Positions 10,467 to 19,349 of a stretch of 64,000 bases of DNA are shown in pieces. The DNA comes from Rhodanobacter sp. Lineage in GTDB: Bacteria > Pseudomonadota > Gammaproteobacteria > Xanthomonadales > Rhodanobacteraceae. The first letter of the stretch is position 1; every line of letters starts with the position of its first letter. The DNA is taken from assembly GCA_040371205.1 (NCBI GenBank), contig AP031382.1:3345562-3409561 (forward strand). Direction: 5' to 3'. The translations under genes and the position numbers were made by a program. The notes under the pieces are model-generated. The model was not told where the DNA came from. It ran no database searches and worked only from the letters and a program-made list of their open reading frames with translations.

Positions 10467-11860
10467 GGCGCGGCCTCCGGCTGCGGATCGTGCCAGCCTT
10501 CGTCGCCGGCCAGCGCCACGGCTTCGGCCGGCCCCCAGCTGCCGGGTTCGTAGAGGCGCACCGGGTCTTCACGCTCCAGGATGTTGTCCACCACGCGCCA
10601 GGCCGCTTCCACGCATTCGTCGCTGGTGAACAGCGCGTTGTCGCCGCGCAGCGCGTCGCCGAGCAGGCGCTCGTAGGGCGACATTTCCGTGCCGACCTGG
10701 TGGTGCGCGACCAGCTCCACCGGCTCGCCCAGCATCGCCTCGCCCGGCTGCTTCACGCGCATGCCCTCGGCGATCACCACCTGCGGGCTGAGCCGGAAGC
10801 GGAAGTAGTTGGATTGCTGCGCGCCGACATCGTCGAACACCGACATCGGCGGCTTCTTCATGTCCACCATCACCTGCGTGGTGGTGAGCGGCAGGCACTT
10901 GCCGGCGCGGATCAGGAACGGCACGCCCGACCAGCGCCACGTATCGATGGCGAGGCGCAACGCCACGAAGGTTTCCACGTTGGAATCCGGCGCCACGCCG
11001 GGCACGTCGCGGTAGCCCTTGAACTGGCCGCGCACCACGTCCTTCGGTTCCAACGGGCGCATCGCGCGGAACAGCCGCAGCTTTTCCGCGTTCAGCGCGG
11101 CGGGGTCGTGGCCGATCGGCGCGTCCATCGCCAGCAGCGAGGTCACCTGCAGCAGGTGGTTCTGCAGCACGTCGCGGATCGCGCCCACGCCCTCGTAGAA
11201 ACTGCCGCGGCCGTCCACGCCGAACTGCTCGGCCATGGTGATCTGCACGCGGTCCACGTAGCGGTTGTTCCACACCGGCTCCAGCACGCTGTTGGCGAAG
11301 CGGAAATACAGCAGGTTCTGCACCGCCTCCTTGCCGAGGTAGTGGTCGATGCGGAAGATCGCGTGCTCCGGGAACACCTCGTGCAGGGTGGCGTTGAGCG
11401 ACCGCGCGCTGGCGAGGTCGCGGCCGAACGGCTTCTCCACTACCACCCGCGCGTTCTCCGCGCAGCCCGACGCCTTGAGGCTGCTGGCCACCGTGCCGAA
11501 CAGCGACGGCGGGATCGCCAGGTAATGCAATGGCGTCTTGGCGTCGCCCAGCGCCTGCCGCAGCAGGGTGAAGGTGGCGGGGTCGGTGTAGTCGCCATCG
11601 ATGTATTTCAGCAGCGAGGACAGCTTCGCGAACGCCGCTTGGTCGACGCTGCCGCCGCCCTTCTTCGCCGCCGCCGTCACGCTGTCGTGCGCACGCTGCC
11701 GCAACTGCTCCAGCGACCAGCCGGCGTGCGCCACGCCGATCACCGGCACGTCCAGCCCGTCGCGCGCCACCATCGCCAGCAGCGCCGGAAAGATCTGCTT
11801 GTAAGCCAGGTCGCCGGTGGCGCCGAAAAACACCAGTGCGTCGGAAGCCGTATTCGCCAT
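10463..11860 (-). CDS. zwf: Glucose-6-phosphate dehydrogenase
   Basis: Oxidises glucose-6-phosphate to 6-phosphogluconolactone, making NAD(P)H for the oxidative pentose phosphate and Entner-Doudoroff routes. The 465-residue protein has the nucleotide-binding motif FFGATGDLA (residues 11-19), [11 protein letters not shown] (142-152) and the signature RIDHYLGKE (170-178), whose lysine binds substrate. ATG 11860 is chosen by homology; a GGAG lies 12 bases upstream, a little far. It is the first gene of the leftward central-carbon set and overlaps the HAD gene by four bases. eda at the right edge of the window would act further down the same route. Confidence 0.95.
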   Translation of the reverse strand: MANTASDALVFFGATGDLAYKQIFPALLAMVARDGLDVPVIGVAHAGWSLEQLRQRAHDSVTAAAKKGGGSVDQAAFAKLSSLLKYIDGDYTDPATFTLLRQALGDAKTPLHYLAIPPSLFGTVASSLKASGCAENARVVVEKPFGRDLASARSLNATLHEVFPEHAIFRIDHYLGKEAVQNLLYFRFANSVLEPVWNNRYVDRVQITMAEQFGVDGRGSFYEGVGAIRDVLQNHLLQVTSLLAMDAPIGHDPAALNAEKLRLFRAMRPLEPKDVVRGQFKGYRDVPGVAPDSNVETFVALRLAIDTWRWSGVPFLIRAGKCLPLTTTQVMVDMKKPPMSVFDDVGAQQSNYFRFRLSPQVVIAEGMRVKQPGEAMLGEPVELVAHHQVGTEMSPYERLLGDALRGDNALFTSDECVEAAWRVVDNILEREDPVRLYEPGSWGPAEAVALAGDEGWHDPQPEAAP

Positions 11861-12213
11861 GGGCCGGTCTGCTCCATTTCGGTGGGAGGCGTCGCGGGCG
11901 ACGCGCGGGGAATGTGCAGATTCGCACGATGCGCGGGCGCAGGCCACAGGAACCGGGCACTGGCCGGCTTGCCGGGTGCCGACGAAGCACGGTATGCCGA
12001 TGGCAAGGCCGCTTGCTGGGCCTCCGCTCCCGAGTTCCGCTTTGGGCAGCCGGGAAAACGGCCGCCTCCCGAGGCCTGACTTCTGATGGGTCGGCGCAAC
12101 AGGTAGCTTGTCCGTGCCTCCAGAGCGAGCATCAAGGCTGCGGATCTTTGCCTGTACCATGCAGCGTTCGAAAGCGCTGATCCGCTCGCATCGCGCTCGT
12201 GCAGGAACGCCCC
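11861..12213. other. Intergenic stretch between divergent zwf and GT-C genes
   Basis: About 350 bases that must hold the promoters of the leftward zwf set and the rightward glycosyltransferase gene. I see a short inverted repeat, GCGTCGC-GG-GCGACGC (11889-11904), near the zwf start, but no convincing -35/-10 pair and no gene. Confidence 0.4.
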
Positions 12214-13971
12214 ATGCCCGCTTTCTCCAAGGCCACTCCCGAGGAACGACGCCGCTTCTGGTTGCTGCTGCTGATCGCGCTGGTCATCCTCGGCGCCGGC
12301 ATCGGCCTGCGCGACCCGTGGCCCTCCGACGAACCGCGCTTCACGCTGGCGGCGAAACAGATGGTGGAGAGCGGCGACTGGCTGTTCCCGCACCGCGGCA
12401 GCGAGTTGTACGCGGACAAGCCGCCGATGCTGATGTGGGCGGAAGCCGCCAGCTTCGAACTGGTGCGCTGGTGGCGGCTGGCCTTCATGCTGCCGTCGTT
12501 GCTGGCGGGGCTGGGCACGCTGCTGCTGGTGTACGACCTCGGCCGCAGGCTGTGGAACCGGCGCACCGGCCTGTACGCGGCCGGCGGCCTGTTGCTGGCG
12601 TTCCAGTTCACCTACCAGAGCCAGCGCGCGCAGATCGATCCGCTGGTGGTGTTCTTCATCACCGCGGCGAACTGGGGCCTGCTGCGGCACCTGCTCGCGC
12701 CGCCCGACAGCGGAGCGAAGGCGAACTGGCCGATGTACTGGCTGGGCTGCTTCTGCGCCGGGCTGGGCGTGATCACCAAGGGCGTGGGCTTCCTGGCGCT
12801 GTTGATGATGCTTCCCTACGCATGGGCCGCCTACCGCGGCTGGGACGGCGTGGCCCGGCCCGGTCGCGGCGCAGGGTGGCGCTGGTTGCTCGGCCTGGCG
12901 GCGGCGCTGGCCGCCATCGCGCTGTGGCTGCTGCCGATGCTGCTCGCCGCGCATGCGCGCGCGGGCAGCGATCCGGCGTATGCGGCCTATGTGCACGACA
13001 TCCTGTTCCACCAGACCGCCAAGCGGTATGCGGAAGCGTGGCACCACATCCATCCGTGGTGGTACTACATCCCGATCCTGTTGTTCAGCTGGCTGCCGCT
13101 GTCGCTGCTTTATCCCGGCTGCCTGCCGCGCTGGCGGCAGGCGTTGCAGGCGGGCGACGCGCGGGTGCTGCTGCCCTTGGGCTGGGTGGTGCTGGTGCTG
13201 CTGTTCTTCAGCGCCTCGCCGGGCAAGCGCGACGTATACATCCTGCCGGCCCTGCCGATGCTGGCGCTGGCCTGCGCACCGTTCGTGGAGGAGCTGCTGC
13301 CGAAACGCTGGCTGCGCGTGGCGGGCCTCGCCTTCATCGCCGCGCTCGGTGCGGCGATGCTGGGGCTGGGCGGCTTTGCGCTGCTGGCGCATTCGCCCAA
13401 GGTGGCGCAATTCGCCGCGCAGCGCGATCTCGCCGACGGCGGTGCCGCCTTGTGGTGGATGTGCGTGCTGCTGGGCGTGACGCAGCTGGCCTTGGTCGGC
13501 GCCCTGCGCGTGCGCCGCGCCGTCGGGGCGGTGTGCGTCGGCATGGCCGCGCTGTGGCTGGCATGGGGATACTGGGCGGTACCGCTGCTCAATCCCTCCA
13601 GCTCCGCATCCGCGCTGATGGCCGAGGTGCGCGGCCATCTCGGGCCGCAGGATGAAGTCGGCCTGGTGGCCTGGGTCGAGCAGGATCTGCTGATGCTCGA
13701 CCGCCCCGCCGCCGATTTCGGCTTCAAGCAGCCATGGCACGTCCAGTTCGCGCGCGCCGTGCAGTGGCAGGCAAGATCGCCGGCCACACGCTGGCTGTTC
13801 GTGCAGCAGCCGGCGATGGGACGCTGCGTGGATCGCGCCAAGGCGATCTACCTCGGCCACGCCAACCAGCGCGACTGGTGGATGTTCAAGGCCGATGCGC
13901 TGGTGCCGGGCTGCCTGCCGGCCGCGCAGGCGGATCAATCGCCGGACGGCGATCCGGATGCGGAAATGTAG
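12214..13971 (+). CDS. GT-C glycosyltransferase, ArnT/PMT-like (GT83/GT39)
   Basis: A 585-residue inner-membrane glycosyltransferase with about ten to twelve hydrophobic helices. Enzymes of this fold use undecaprenyl-phosphate-linked sugars and act on the periplasmic side. The first periplasmic loop has [20 protein letters not shown], containing the acidic motif typical of ArnT/PMT proteins, followed by YADKPPM. A soluble C-terminal part of about 120 residues follows the last helix. ATG 12214 has AGGA 8 bases upstream; a GTG at 12199 is an alternative. The acceptor may be lipid A, O-antigen or protein. Its 3' end overlaps the convergent GT2 gene by 37 bases. Confidence 0.82.
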   Translation: MPAFSKATPEERRRFWLLLLIALVILGAGIGLRDPWPSDEPRFTLAAKQMVESGDWLFPHRGSELYADKPPMLMWAEAASFELVRWWRLAFMLPSLLAGLGTLLLVYDLGRRLWNRRTGLYAAGGLLLAFQFTYQSQRAQIDPLVVFFITAANWGLLRHLLAPPDSGAKANWPMYWLGCFCAGLGVITKGVGFLALLMMLPYAWAAYRGWDGVARPGRGAGWRWLLGLAAALAAIALWLLPMLLAAHARAGSDPAYAAYVHDILFHQTAKRYAEAWHHIHPWWYYIPILLFSWLPLSLLYPGCLPRWRQALQAGDARVLLPLGWVVLVLLFFSASPGKRDVYILPALPMLALACAPFVEELLPKRWLRVAGLAFIAALGAAMLGLGGFALLAHSPKVAQFAAQRDLADGGAALWWMCVLLGVTQLALVGALRVRRAVGAVCVGMAALWLAWGYWAVPLLNPSSSASALMAEVRGHLGPQDEVGLVAWVEQDLLMLDRPAADFGFKQPWHVQFARAVQWQARSPATRWLFVQQPAMGRCVDRAKAIYLGHANQRDWWMFKADALVPGCLPAAQADQSPDGDPDAEM

Positions 13972-14888
13972 GCTGGCACGTAATCTTCGGTAAGTTGCCC
14001 GGACCGCGCCGGGTGCCGGTCTGGCGCCCCCGAGGCGGCCGACGCCAGCGCGGAGGCGCCCCAGGCCAGCCACCGGACGGCCAGCTTGCCCTGCAACAGC
14101 AGCAGATAGATCAGCGCAGCCGGGGCGGCGCACAGCGCGGTCTTGCCGAGGTAGCCCCTGGCCGCCCACGCGCCCTTGTAACGGCGGATCACGAGATGCC
14201 GCGACCGGGCGTAGTGGAAGTGCTTGCGAAACCTCACCTTGAGGCCGGGCGTGGTGGACAACCCGCCCGCGTGCTGCACCACCGCCGCCGGTTCGAGCAG
14301 GCATTCGTAGCCCGCGGCGCGCGCGCGCAGGCACAGGTCGTCGTCTTCGTAGTACAGGAAAAACGCGGGATCGAAACCGCCGAGGGCTGCGAAAACCTCC
14401 GTGCGCACCAGCAGGCAGCAGCCGCGCAGCCACGACGTGCTGCAGGTCGCATCCGGCACGCGGTACGGCACCTTCGGCAATTTCTCGTAGAACGCCTGGC
14501 GATAACTCTTCTGCGGCAGGCCTTCGTCGTTCACGCACTGCGGCGCCACCATGGCGGCGGCGGGATAGCGTTGCAGCGTGGCAAGCAGGGTACCCAGATC
14601 TTCCGGCGTCACCGCGCAATCGGGATTCAACAGCAACGCATACGGCGTGCGCACCTGCGCCATCGCCTCGTTGTTCGCACTGCCGAAACCGCCATTGACC
14701 GGGCGTTCGAGCACCTTGGCGTGCGGAATCCGCTCGCGCAGCGCGGCTGCCGTGCCGTCGCTGCTGGCGTTGTCGATCACGATCACCTTCGGCAGCGGCA
14801 GCAGGGTCTGCGCCATCGCATCGAGCACCGCGCGGCTCTGGTGCGTCACGCAAACCACGGTTACCTGTTCCAGAAGGCGCTTATCCAT
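13935..14888 (-). CDS. Glycosyltransferase family 2 (rhamnosyltransferase-like)
   Basis: A 317-residue GT-A fold enzyme that probably adds a sugar to a lipid-linked or LPS glycan at the cytoplasmic face. Visible are VTVVCVTHQS at the N-terminus, IDNASSDGT for the nucleotide pocket, NPDCAV in place of the DXD motif, and YYEDDDLCLRARAAGY near the base-catalyst region; this pattern is like WbbL-type rhamnosyltransferases. A hydrophobic segment (AAPAALIYLLLLQGK) lies near residues 265-280. The ATG shares a base with the stop of the upstream O-antigen ligase gene (TGATG), so translation is likely coupled. The donor sugar is not known. Confidence 0.83.
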   Translation of the reverse strand: MDKRLLEQVTVVCVTHQSRAVLDAMAQTLLPLPKVIVIDNASSDGTAAALRERIPHAKVLERPVNGGFGSANNEAMAQVRTPYALLLNPDCAVTPEDLGTLLATLQRYPAAAMVAPQCVNDEGLPQKSYRQAFYEKLPKVPYRVPDATCSTSWLRGCCLLVRTEVFAALGGFDPAFFLYYEDDDLCLRARAAGYECLLEPAAVVQHAGGLSTTPGLKVRFRKHFHYARSRHLVIRRYKGAWAARGYLGKTALCAAPAALIYLLLLQGKLAVRWLAWGASALASAASGAPDRHPARSGQLTEDYVPAYISASGSPSGD

Positions 14889-16141
14889 CAGGGTCGTCCA
14901 TGAGCGATGCGGCCGGCGGGCCGACGCGCGGCCGCTGGCGGGATGCAGGCCAGCAGCAAGATGAACAGATGCCGGTGCGAGAAGTCTAACCACAAACAGT
15001 TGCCGAGGCCCGCCACGAAGTAGATCAGCAGCGCGCTGGCGTAGATGCCGCGCTCCGGCGAATCCAGCCTCACGATGTAGCGCGCCAGCGCCACCAGCAG
15101 CCCCAACCACACGAGCAGGCCGACCAGCCCCTGTTCGGACAGGATCCACAGCATCTCCTGATGCGGGTGGCCCATCATGAAACTGTCGAAATCGGGCAGA
15201 CCTTCGATGGATTGCCGGTACAAGGGCTTCCATTGCCGGTAGCCGTGGCCGAACCACGGCGCCGATTCGACGATGGGAATCGTGCGGCGCCACAGTTCGA
15301 GGCGGATGCCGACCGAGGAAGGCTCGCGCTCGCTGACGTAGGCATGGATGCCGTGCTCCATCGAGCGCAGCAGCCGTTGATGAATCGTCGGCGTGTACCA
15401 GGCCATCGCAGGCGTGGCGACGACCAGCGCGGCCAAGGCGAGCAGGCCCCAGCGTTCGCGGCGGGCCCACCGCCAGACCCAATACAGCGCCAGCGGCACC
15501 AGCACGAGGTATGCCGTGCGGCTTTCGATCACCAGCAACACGTTCGCCAGCGCCAGCACCGCGAGGGCGGCCAAGGCGGTGCGGCGCCAGCGGTTCGACA
15601 CGACGAGGGCGGTCGACAGCGCCATGGCGCCGAGGATCAGCGTGGACAGGCCCTGCTGCGTGTACTCCTTGAACACGGTGTTGCGCATCGTGGGCATCTC
15701 AAGGGCCACCGCACGTTGCGGGATCAGCCCCAGGTCCATGCCGTAGGAAGCCAGCATCACCAGAGTCGTCGAGAGCGCCAGTGCGAGCAGCGCGCGGCGG
15801 CGCCACTGCGGTGTCAGCAGCAGCGACGCGAACACCAGCGGATACCAGCAGGCCCAGATCGCGGTGCCGGTAAGCGGCCGGGTTCCGGTCGCGAACCACG
15901 CGTGGAACCAGCTCAGCATGAGCATGGCCCACCAGATCAGCGCGCCGCGTGCGATCGGGCTGCGCGAGGCCGCCAGCCAGCGTTGGCGGGCATCGCTGCC
16001 CAGCACGGAGAACAGCACGCTCAGCACCAGGGCCACGTTGGTCGCGGGCTTGTTCAGCGGCACCACGAACAGGCTGGCCACGGCACACCACTGCCCGGCA
16101 ACAAGCAGCTTCGCGCGCATGCGTGAGGGAGTGGTGCTCAT
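14888..16141 (-). CDS. O-antigen ligase/polymerase family membrane protein
   Basis: A 417-residue multi-pass inner-membrane protein of the Wzy/WaaL type (Wzy_C domain). Such proteins polymerise O-units or transfer the finished glycan to lipid A-core. About ten to twelve helices are visible. The large periplasmic loop contains WFGHGYRQWKPLY and the histidine motif GHPHQEMLWILSEQG, typical of the family. ATG 16141 is preferred over an upstream TTG at 16201. The downstream GT2 gene starts within its stop codon. Ligase and polymerase cannot be separated from sequence alone; the lack of a neighbouring wzx leaves both open. Confidence 0.82.
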   Translation of the reverse strand: MSTTPSRMRAKLLVAGQWCAVASLFVVPLNKPATNVALVLSVLFSVLGSDARQRWLAASRSPIARGALIWWAMLMLSWFHAWFATGTRPLTGTAIWACWYPLVFASLLLTPQWRRRALLALALSTTLVMLASYGMDLGLIPQRAVALEMPTMRNTVFKEYTQQGLSTLILGAMALSTALVVSNRWRRTALAALAVLALANVLLVIESRTAYLVLVPLALYWVWRWARRERWGLLALAALVVATPAMAWYTPTIHQRLLRSMEHGIHAYVSEREPSSVGIRLELWRRTIPIVESAPWFGHGYRQWKPLYRQSIEGLPDFDSFMMGHPHQEMLWILSEQGLVGLLVWLGLLVALARYIVRLDSPERGIYASALLIYFVAGLGNCLWLDFSHRHLFILLLACIPPAAARRPAGRIAHGRP

Positions 16142-16298
16142 CCGGTTCGTGCCGTCCTGGTCAGGGGCTTCGACTGGCGGGACATGGGGGTATCCAGCCA
16201 AGGTGTTCGGATGGCGAAGTCTATCTAGGCTTTTTTGAACCGCCGCTTCATGACTCCAGCCTTGCTGTCTATTATCAAAGCTGGTTTTGTCGAATTGG

Positions 16299-17222
16299 TC
16301 ACAAGACGTAAAGGCAGTCTGCGGACTTGCTCAACGCTGAAAATGATGCGGCAGACAAGGTTTGACGCAAATCGGCCGGCGGCACTGCAAATTCCTTCAG
16401 GTGCGCGTCGATGCCGAGTTCGCAGCGCAGCAACTTGCGTGCGCGGGTGTCTTCCAGCACGAGATCGTTCGGATTGCCCACCACGTGCTTCCGTGTACGG
16501 TGGTACAGGTGCGTGGCCAGCGCGCTGAAACGCAGGTCGCGCCGCAGCAGGCCGGCATGGAACGCGCGCAGCGCCAGCTCGGTGTCCTCGCGCCCCCAGC
16601 CGGTCATGGTTTCGTTGAAGCCGTTCAGGCGCAGCAAGTCGTCGCGCCAGAACGCCATGTTGCAGCTCTTGATGCCGCGGCGCTTGGTGCCGGGGCGCGC
16701 ATACAGGTAGGCCAGCCAGGGCAGGCGCAGGGTGTGGCGGCGGCGTTCGATGCCGCGATGGAAGAAACTCGGCAGTTTCGCGCCGAGTTCGAGCAATCGC
16801 TTGCTGGCCTCCGCATCGGTGAGCACGCGCGAACCCTGGACGAAACAGCCTCTGCGCGCGAAGCGTCGATGGTCGGCCACGAAATGCCGCTCCACCACCA
16901 TGTCGCCGTCGAGCAGGATCACATAATCGCCCTGCGCCGCCGCGATCGCGCGGTTGCGCGCGCGGCTCATGCGCGCGCCGTCGTCGGGCTGCCATACGTG
17001 CGCCAGCCGCACCGGGTAGTCCGGCGCGATGCGTTCGAGCAGTTCGCGCGTATCCGGCCGCGAGCCGTCGTCGGTGACGATCACCTCCAACGGCAGCTCG
17101 GTCTGGTTCGCCAGGGCGCGCAGCACCAGCTCCAGCGCCTGCGGCCAGTTGTAGGTGAGTACCACCACGCTGATCCGCGGGCGATCTTGCCGGCCGCGAC
17201 GGATATTCCAAAATTCACGCAT
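16299..17222 (-). CDS. Glycosyltransferase family 2 with galactosyltransferase-type C-terminus
   Basis: A 307-residue GT-A enzyme. Residues 15-115 carry the GT2 fold: ISVVVLTYNWPQALELVLRA, a VTDDGS nucleotide motif and LLDGDMVVE as the DXD motif. Downstream MTGWGREDTELALRA is the acceptor/metal motif of the Glyco_transf_7C (galactosyltransferase, chondroitin-polymerase-like) domain. The likely role is transfer of a hexose or N-acetylhexosamine in LPS or capsule synthesis; donor and acceptor are unknown. The ATG lies inside the end of the preceding GT2 gene (8-base overlap), so the two are one transcript. The last 20 residues look non-conserved. Confidence 0.83.
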   Translation of the reverse strand: MREFWNIRRGRQDRPRISVVVLTYNWPQALELVLRALANQTELPLEVIVTDDGSRPDTRELLERIAPDYPVRLAHVWQPDDGARMSRARNRAIAAAQGDYVILLDGDMVVERHFVADHRRFARRGCFVQGSRVLTDAEASKRLLELGAKLPSFFHRGIERRRHTLRLPWLAYLYARPGTKRRGIKSCNMAFWRDDLLRLNGFNETMTGWGREDTELALRAFHAGLLRRDLRFSALATHLYHRTRKHVVGNPNDLVLEDTRARKLLRCELGIDAHLKEFAVPPADLRQTLSAASFSALSKSADCLYVL

Positions 17223-18189
17223 GGCGCGACCTCCAGCCACGGACCAGCACGCTGAGAGCGCGCTCCCACTTGCGCCAAGGCGGCCAGACCCGGCGCACCA
17301 TCACCAGGCGCACGTAGCGCCAGGTTTCGGACCAGGGCGGATTCGGCTTGGTGCGGTATTCCAGCTTGCACATCTCGATGCTGCAGCTGGCATCGTCGAT
17401 GCCGGCGACGGCGGCATAGTGGGCGATCAGCGCGCGCGTATGCACCAGGTTCTTGTAGGCCTGGCGCGCGCTGCGGTTGGAAGACCAGGCGTTGTTGCCG
17501 TGGATGCGGTAGTCCACGCAGCCGGTCGGCAGGTAGTACTTGCGCGCGCCGAGCACGCTGGCGCCGTAGACGAGGCAGTTGTCCGGCGACGTGCGCCAGA
17601 CGGCGCGGAAGGCCTCGGGCAAGTCCACCGTCTTGCGCGCCCAGTCCGCGCGCATCGAAATCGCCGAAGTCGGCACGCCGTACCAGACGGTCAATGCATA
17701 CGTGCTGATGGCGGTGTAACCGAGATCCACCGCGCGCTCGTGGAAACGTATCGTGTCGTTGCGCTGCCCGAACGTGCGCATGTCGGTGAACACGAAATCG
17801 ACATCGGGCTGCTCGTCGTACAAGGCTCCGATGCGTTCGAGGTAATCCGGCTTCCAACGGTCGTCGGAATCCATGAAGCAGACCACGTCCGCCTCCACCT
17901 TGGCGACGCCGGCCTGGAATGCCGCCAGCTGTCCGCCGTTGCCCGTGCAGACCAGAGTGACCCGCGGATCATCGGCGTAATGCTGGCGCAGCAGGGCGTC
18001 GGAGCCGTCGGTCGAGCCGTCATCGACCACGATCACCTGCGCCGGCCGGCGGTTCTGCGCGAGCGCGCTTTCCACCGCCTCGATCACGTAGTCGCGGTAG
18101 TTGTAGCTGGTCACGACCACGGCGAAGCGCACGCCGTCGACGGCCCGCGCAGGCGCCTGCGTCACAACTTCGTGAACCGATGTCGCCAC
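17215..18189 (-). CDS. Glycosyltransferase family 2
   Basis: A 324-residue GT-A enzyme. FAVVVTSYNYRDYVIEAVES opens the fold, followed by VVDDGSTDGSDALL and the DXD-type CFMDSDDRWKPDYL near residues 105-118. The C-terminal third is basic and may associate with the membrane. The start is taken as GTG 18189; a G-rich stretch lies upstream, and an ATG nearer 18258 is possible but would run into the control region of the divergent GT2 gene. It overlaps the next GT2 gene by 8 bases. Substrate unknown; probably surface polysaccharide. Confidence 0.8.
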   Translation of the reverse strand: MATSVHEVVTQAPARAVDGVRFAVVVTSYNYRDYVIEAVESALAQNRRPAQVIVVDDGSTDGSDALLRQHYADDPRVTLVCTGNGGQLAAFQAGVAKVEADVVCFMDSDDRWKPDYLERIGALYDEQPDVDFVFTDMRTFGQRNDTIRFHERAVDLGYTAISTYALTVWYGVPTSAISMRADWARKTVDLPEAFRAVWRTSPDNCLVYGASVLGARKYYLPTGCVDYRIHGNNAWSSNRSARQAYKNLVHTRALIAHYAAVAGIDDASCSIEMCKLEYRTKPNPPWSETWRYVRLVMVRRVWPPWRKWERALSVLVRGWRSRHA

Positions 18190-18290
18190 CTGTCGCCCCC
18201 CGGTCTTTGCGCCGCATGATAACCGAACAAAACTGCGCGCTGGCTGCCGCCAACGCATGCTGCGGCCACGGCCGGCCCCGCCGCTTCGGC

Positions 18291-18304
18291 TAGAATCCGC
18301 CGCC
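18291..18304 (+). promoter_or_regulatory. TAGAAT -10 element giving a leaderless or near-leaderless mRNA
   Basis: A -10 box TAGAAT (18291-18296) ends 8 bases before the ATG at 18305, so transcription would start at or next to the start codon. There is no purine-rich ribosome-binding site in the gap. No clear -35 is visible. A near-identical arrangement precedes dprA. Confidence 0.5.
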
Positions 18305-19120
18305 ATGGCCGTCCTGCCCCTCACCCTCGCCGTCATCGCCCGCAACGAATCCGCGACGATCGCGCGCTGCCTGGACAGCGTGCCGTTCGCGGCGGAAAAG
18401 CTGGTGGTGGATTCCGGCAGCGACGACGGCACCGTGGCCGTGGCCAAGGCGCATGGCGCCCGCGTGGTGCATCAGGACTGGCTGGGCTTCGGCCCGCAGC
18501 GCAACTTCGCCACCACGCAGTGCAGCCACGACTGGATCCTGGTGCTGGATGCCGACGAATGGCTGTCGCCGGAACTCGCCGCCGAACTGGAGCGCGAACT
18601 GCCCGCGCTGATGGCCGGCGACGCGGCCGGCGCGATCCTGCGCCGGCGCACCATCTACATGGGTCGCCCGCTGCGCTGGTACCGGCCCAGCGTGGGCGAG
18701 AAGCTGGCGCGCCTCTATCACCGCGGCCGCGCGCGCTGGACGGATGCGCGCGTGCACGAGTCGCTGCGTTTCGAGGGCCGCACGCCGCTGTTCAAGGCGC
18801 CCTTCGAACACGCCAACAACCCCACGCTGGTGCACAAGCAGCTCAAGGTGTTGCGCTACTCGGAACTGAAATGCCGCGACTGGCTGGACAAGCGCAAGCC
18901 GGCACGGATGTGGCAGGCGCCCTTCGTCTACCTGCTGGCCTTCCTCAAGGACTACGTGTTCCGGCTGGCCTGCCTCGACGGTTGGCGCGGTTTCCTGATC
19001 GCGCAGACCGCGGCCAGCTACGCGCTGTACAAGCGCATGCGCTACTACGAGATGGTGCACAACCCGGCGTCGGTCGCGGAGGCGGCCGACGCATTGGAAA
19101 AACATCGCATCGAGCATTGA
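18305..19120 (+). CDS. Glycosyltransferase family 2, WaaE/KdtX-like
   Basis: A 271-residue GT2 enzyme of the group that modifies the inner core of LPS (WaaE/KdtX, beta-1,4-glucosyltransferase-like). The N-terminus LTLAVIARNESATIARCLDS, the motif VVDSGSDDGTV, and VLDADEWLSPEL (the DXD site with the EW that is usual in this group) are clear. The C-terminal segment RYSELKCRDWLDKRK and a hydrophobic stretch (YLLAFLKDYVFRLACLDG) fit membrane association. It is divergent from the four-gene glycan set on the minus strand and may start translation without a leader. Function is by family; the acceptor is not known. Confidence 0.85.
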   Translation: MAVLPLTLAVIARNESATIARCLDSVPFAAEKLVVDSGSDDGTVAVAKAHGARVVHQDWLGFGPQRNFATTQCSHDWILVLDADEWLSPELAAELERELPALMAGDAAGAILRRRTIYMGRPLRWYRPSVGEKLARLYHRGRARWTDARVHESLRFEGRTPLFKAPFEHANNPTLVHKQLKVLRYSELKCRDWLDKRKPARMWQAPFVYLLAFLKDYVFRLACLDGWRGFLIAQTAASYALYKRMRYYEMVHNPASVAEAADALEKHRIEH

Positions 19121-19173
19121 CTGCCACGTAATCGGCAGAGCTGGAACTTGCGAACCCGCACGGCACGTTCGCC

Positions 19174-19310
19174 TCCTCTCCCCTCTGGGGAGAGGATTGA
19201 GGTGAGGGGCCAAGGCTTGCCCTGCGCTCGTCGAAGCGAGCCTCATCTCGATGCAGACCTGCACCAGAGCCACCCCTCACCCCGGCCCTCTCTCCAAAGG
19301 GGAGAGGGAG
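19174..19310. repeat. REP-like double hairpin element, copy 1
   Basis: Two outward hairpins flank a short spacer. The left one is CCTCTCCCC-TCT-GGGGAGAGG (from 19174). The right one is CTCTCCAAAGGGGAGAG (to about 19307). The left hairpin is followed by GAGGGGCCAAGGCTTGCC, and the right one is preceded by CCCCTCACCCCGGCC, in inverted orientation. The same structure recurs at 40280-40437, so this is a dispersed repeat. It lies between two same-strand genes. Confidence 0.75.
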
Positions 19311-19349
19311 AAAAGCTAAGCTATCGGCATCCTCCAGGCACACATATCC

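Noticed and set aside
11740..14853. Open frame of over 1000 codons on the minus strand
   Set aside because: It runs antisense to the GT-C gene and through the zwf promoter gap, with low-complexity Gln/Arg/His translation; no start signal or family motif.
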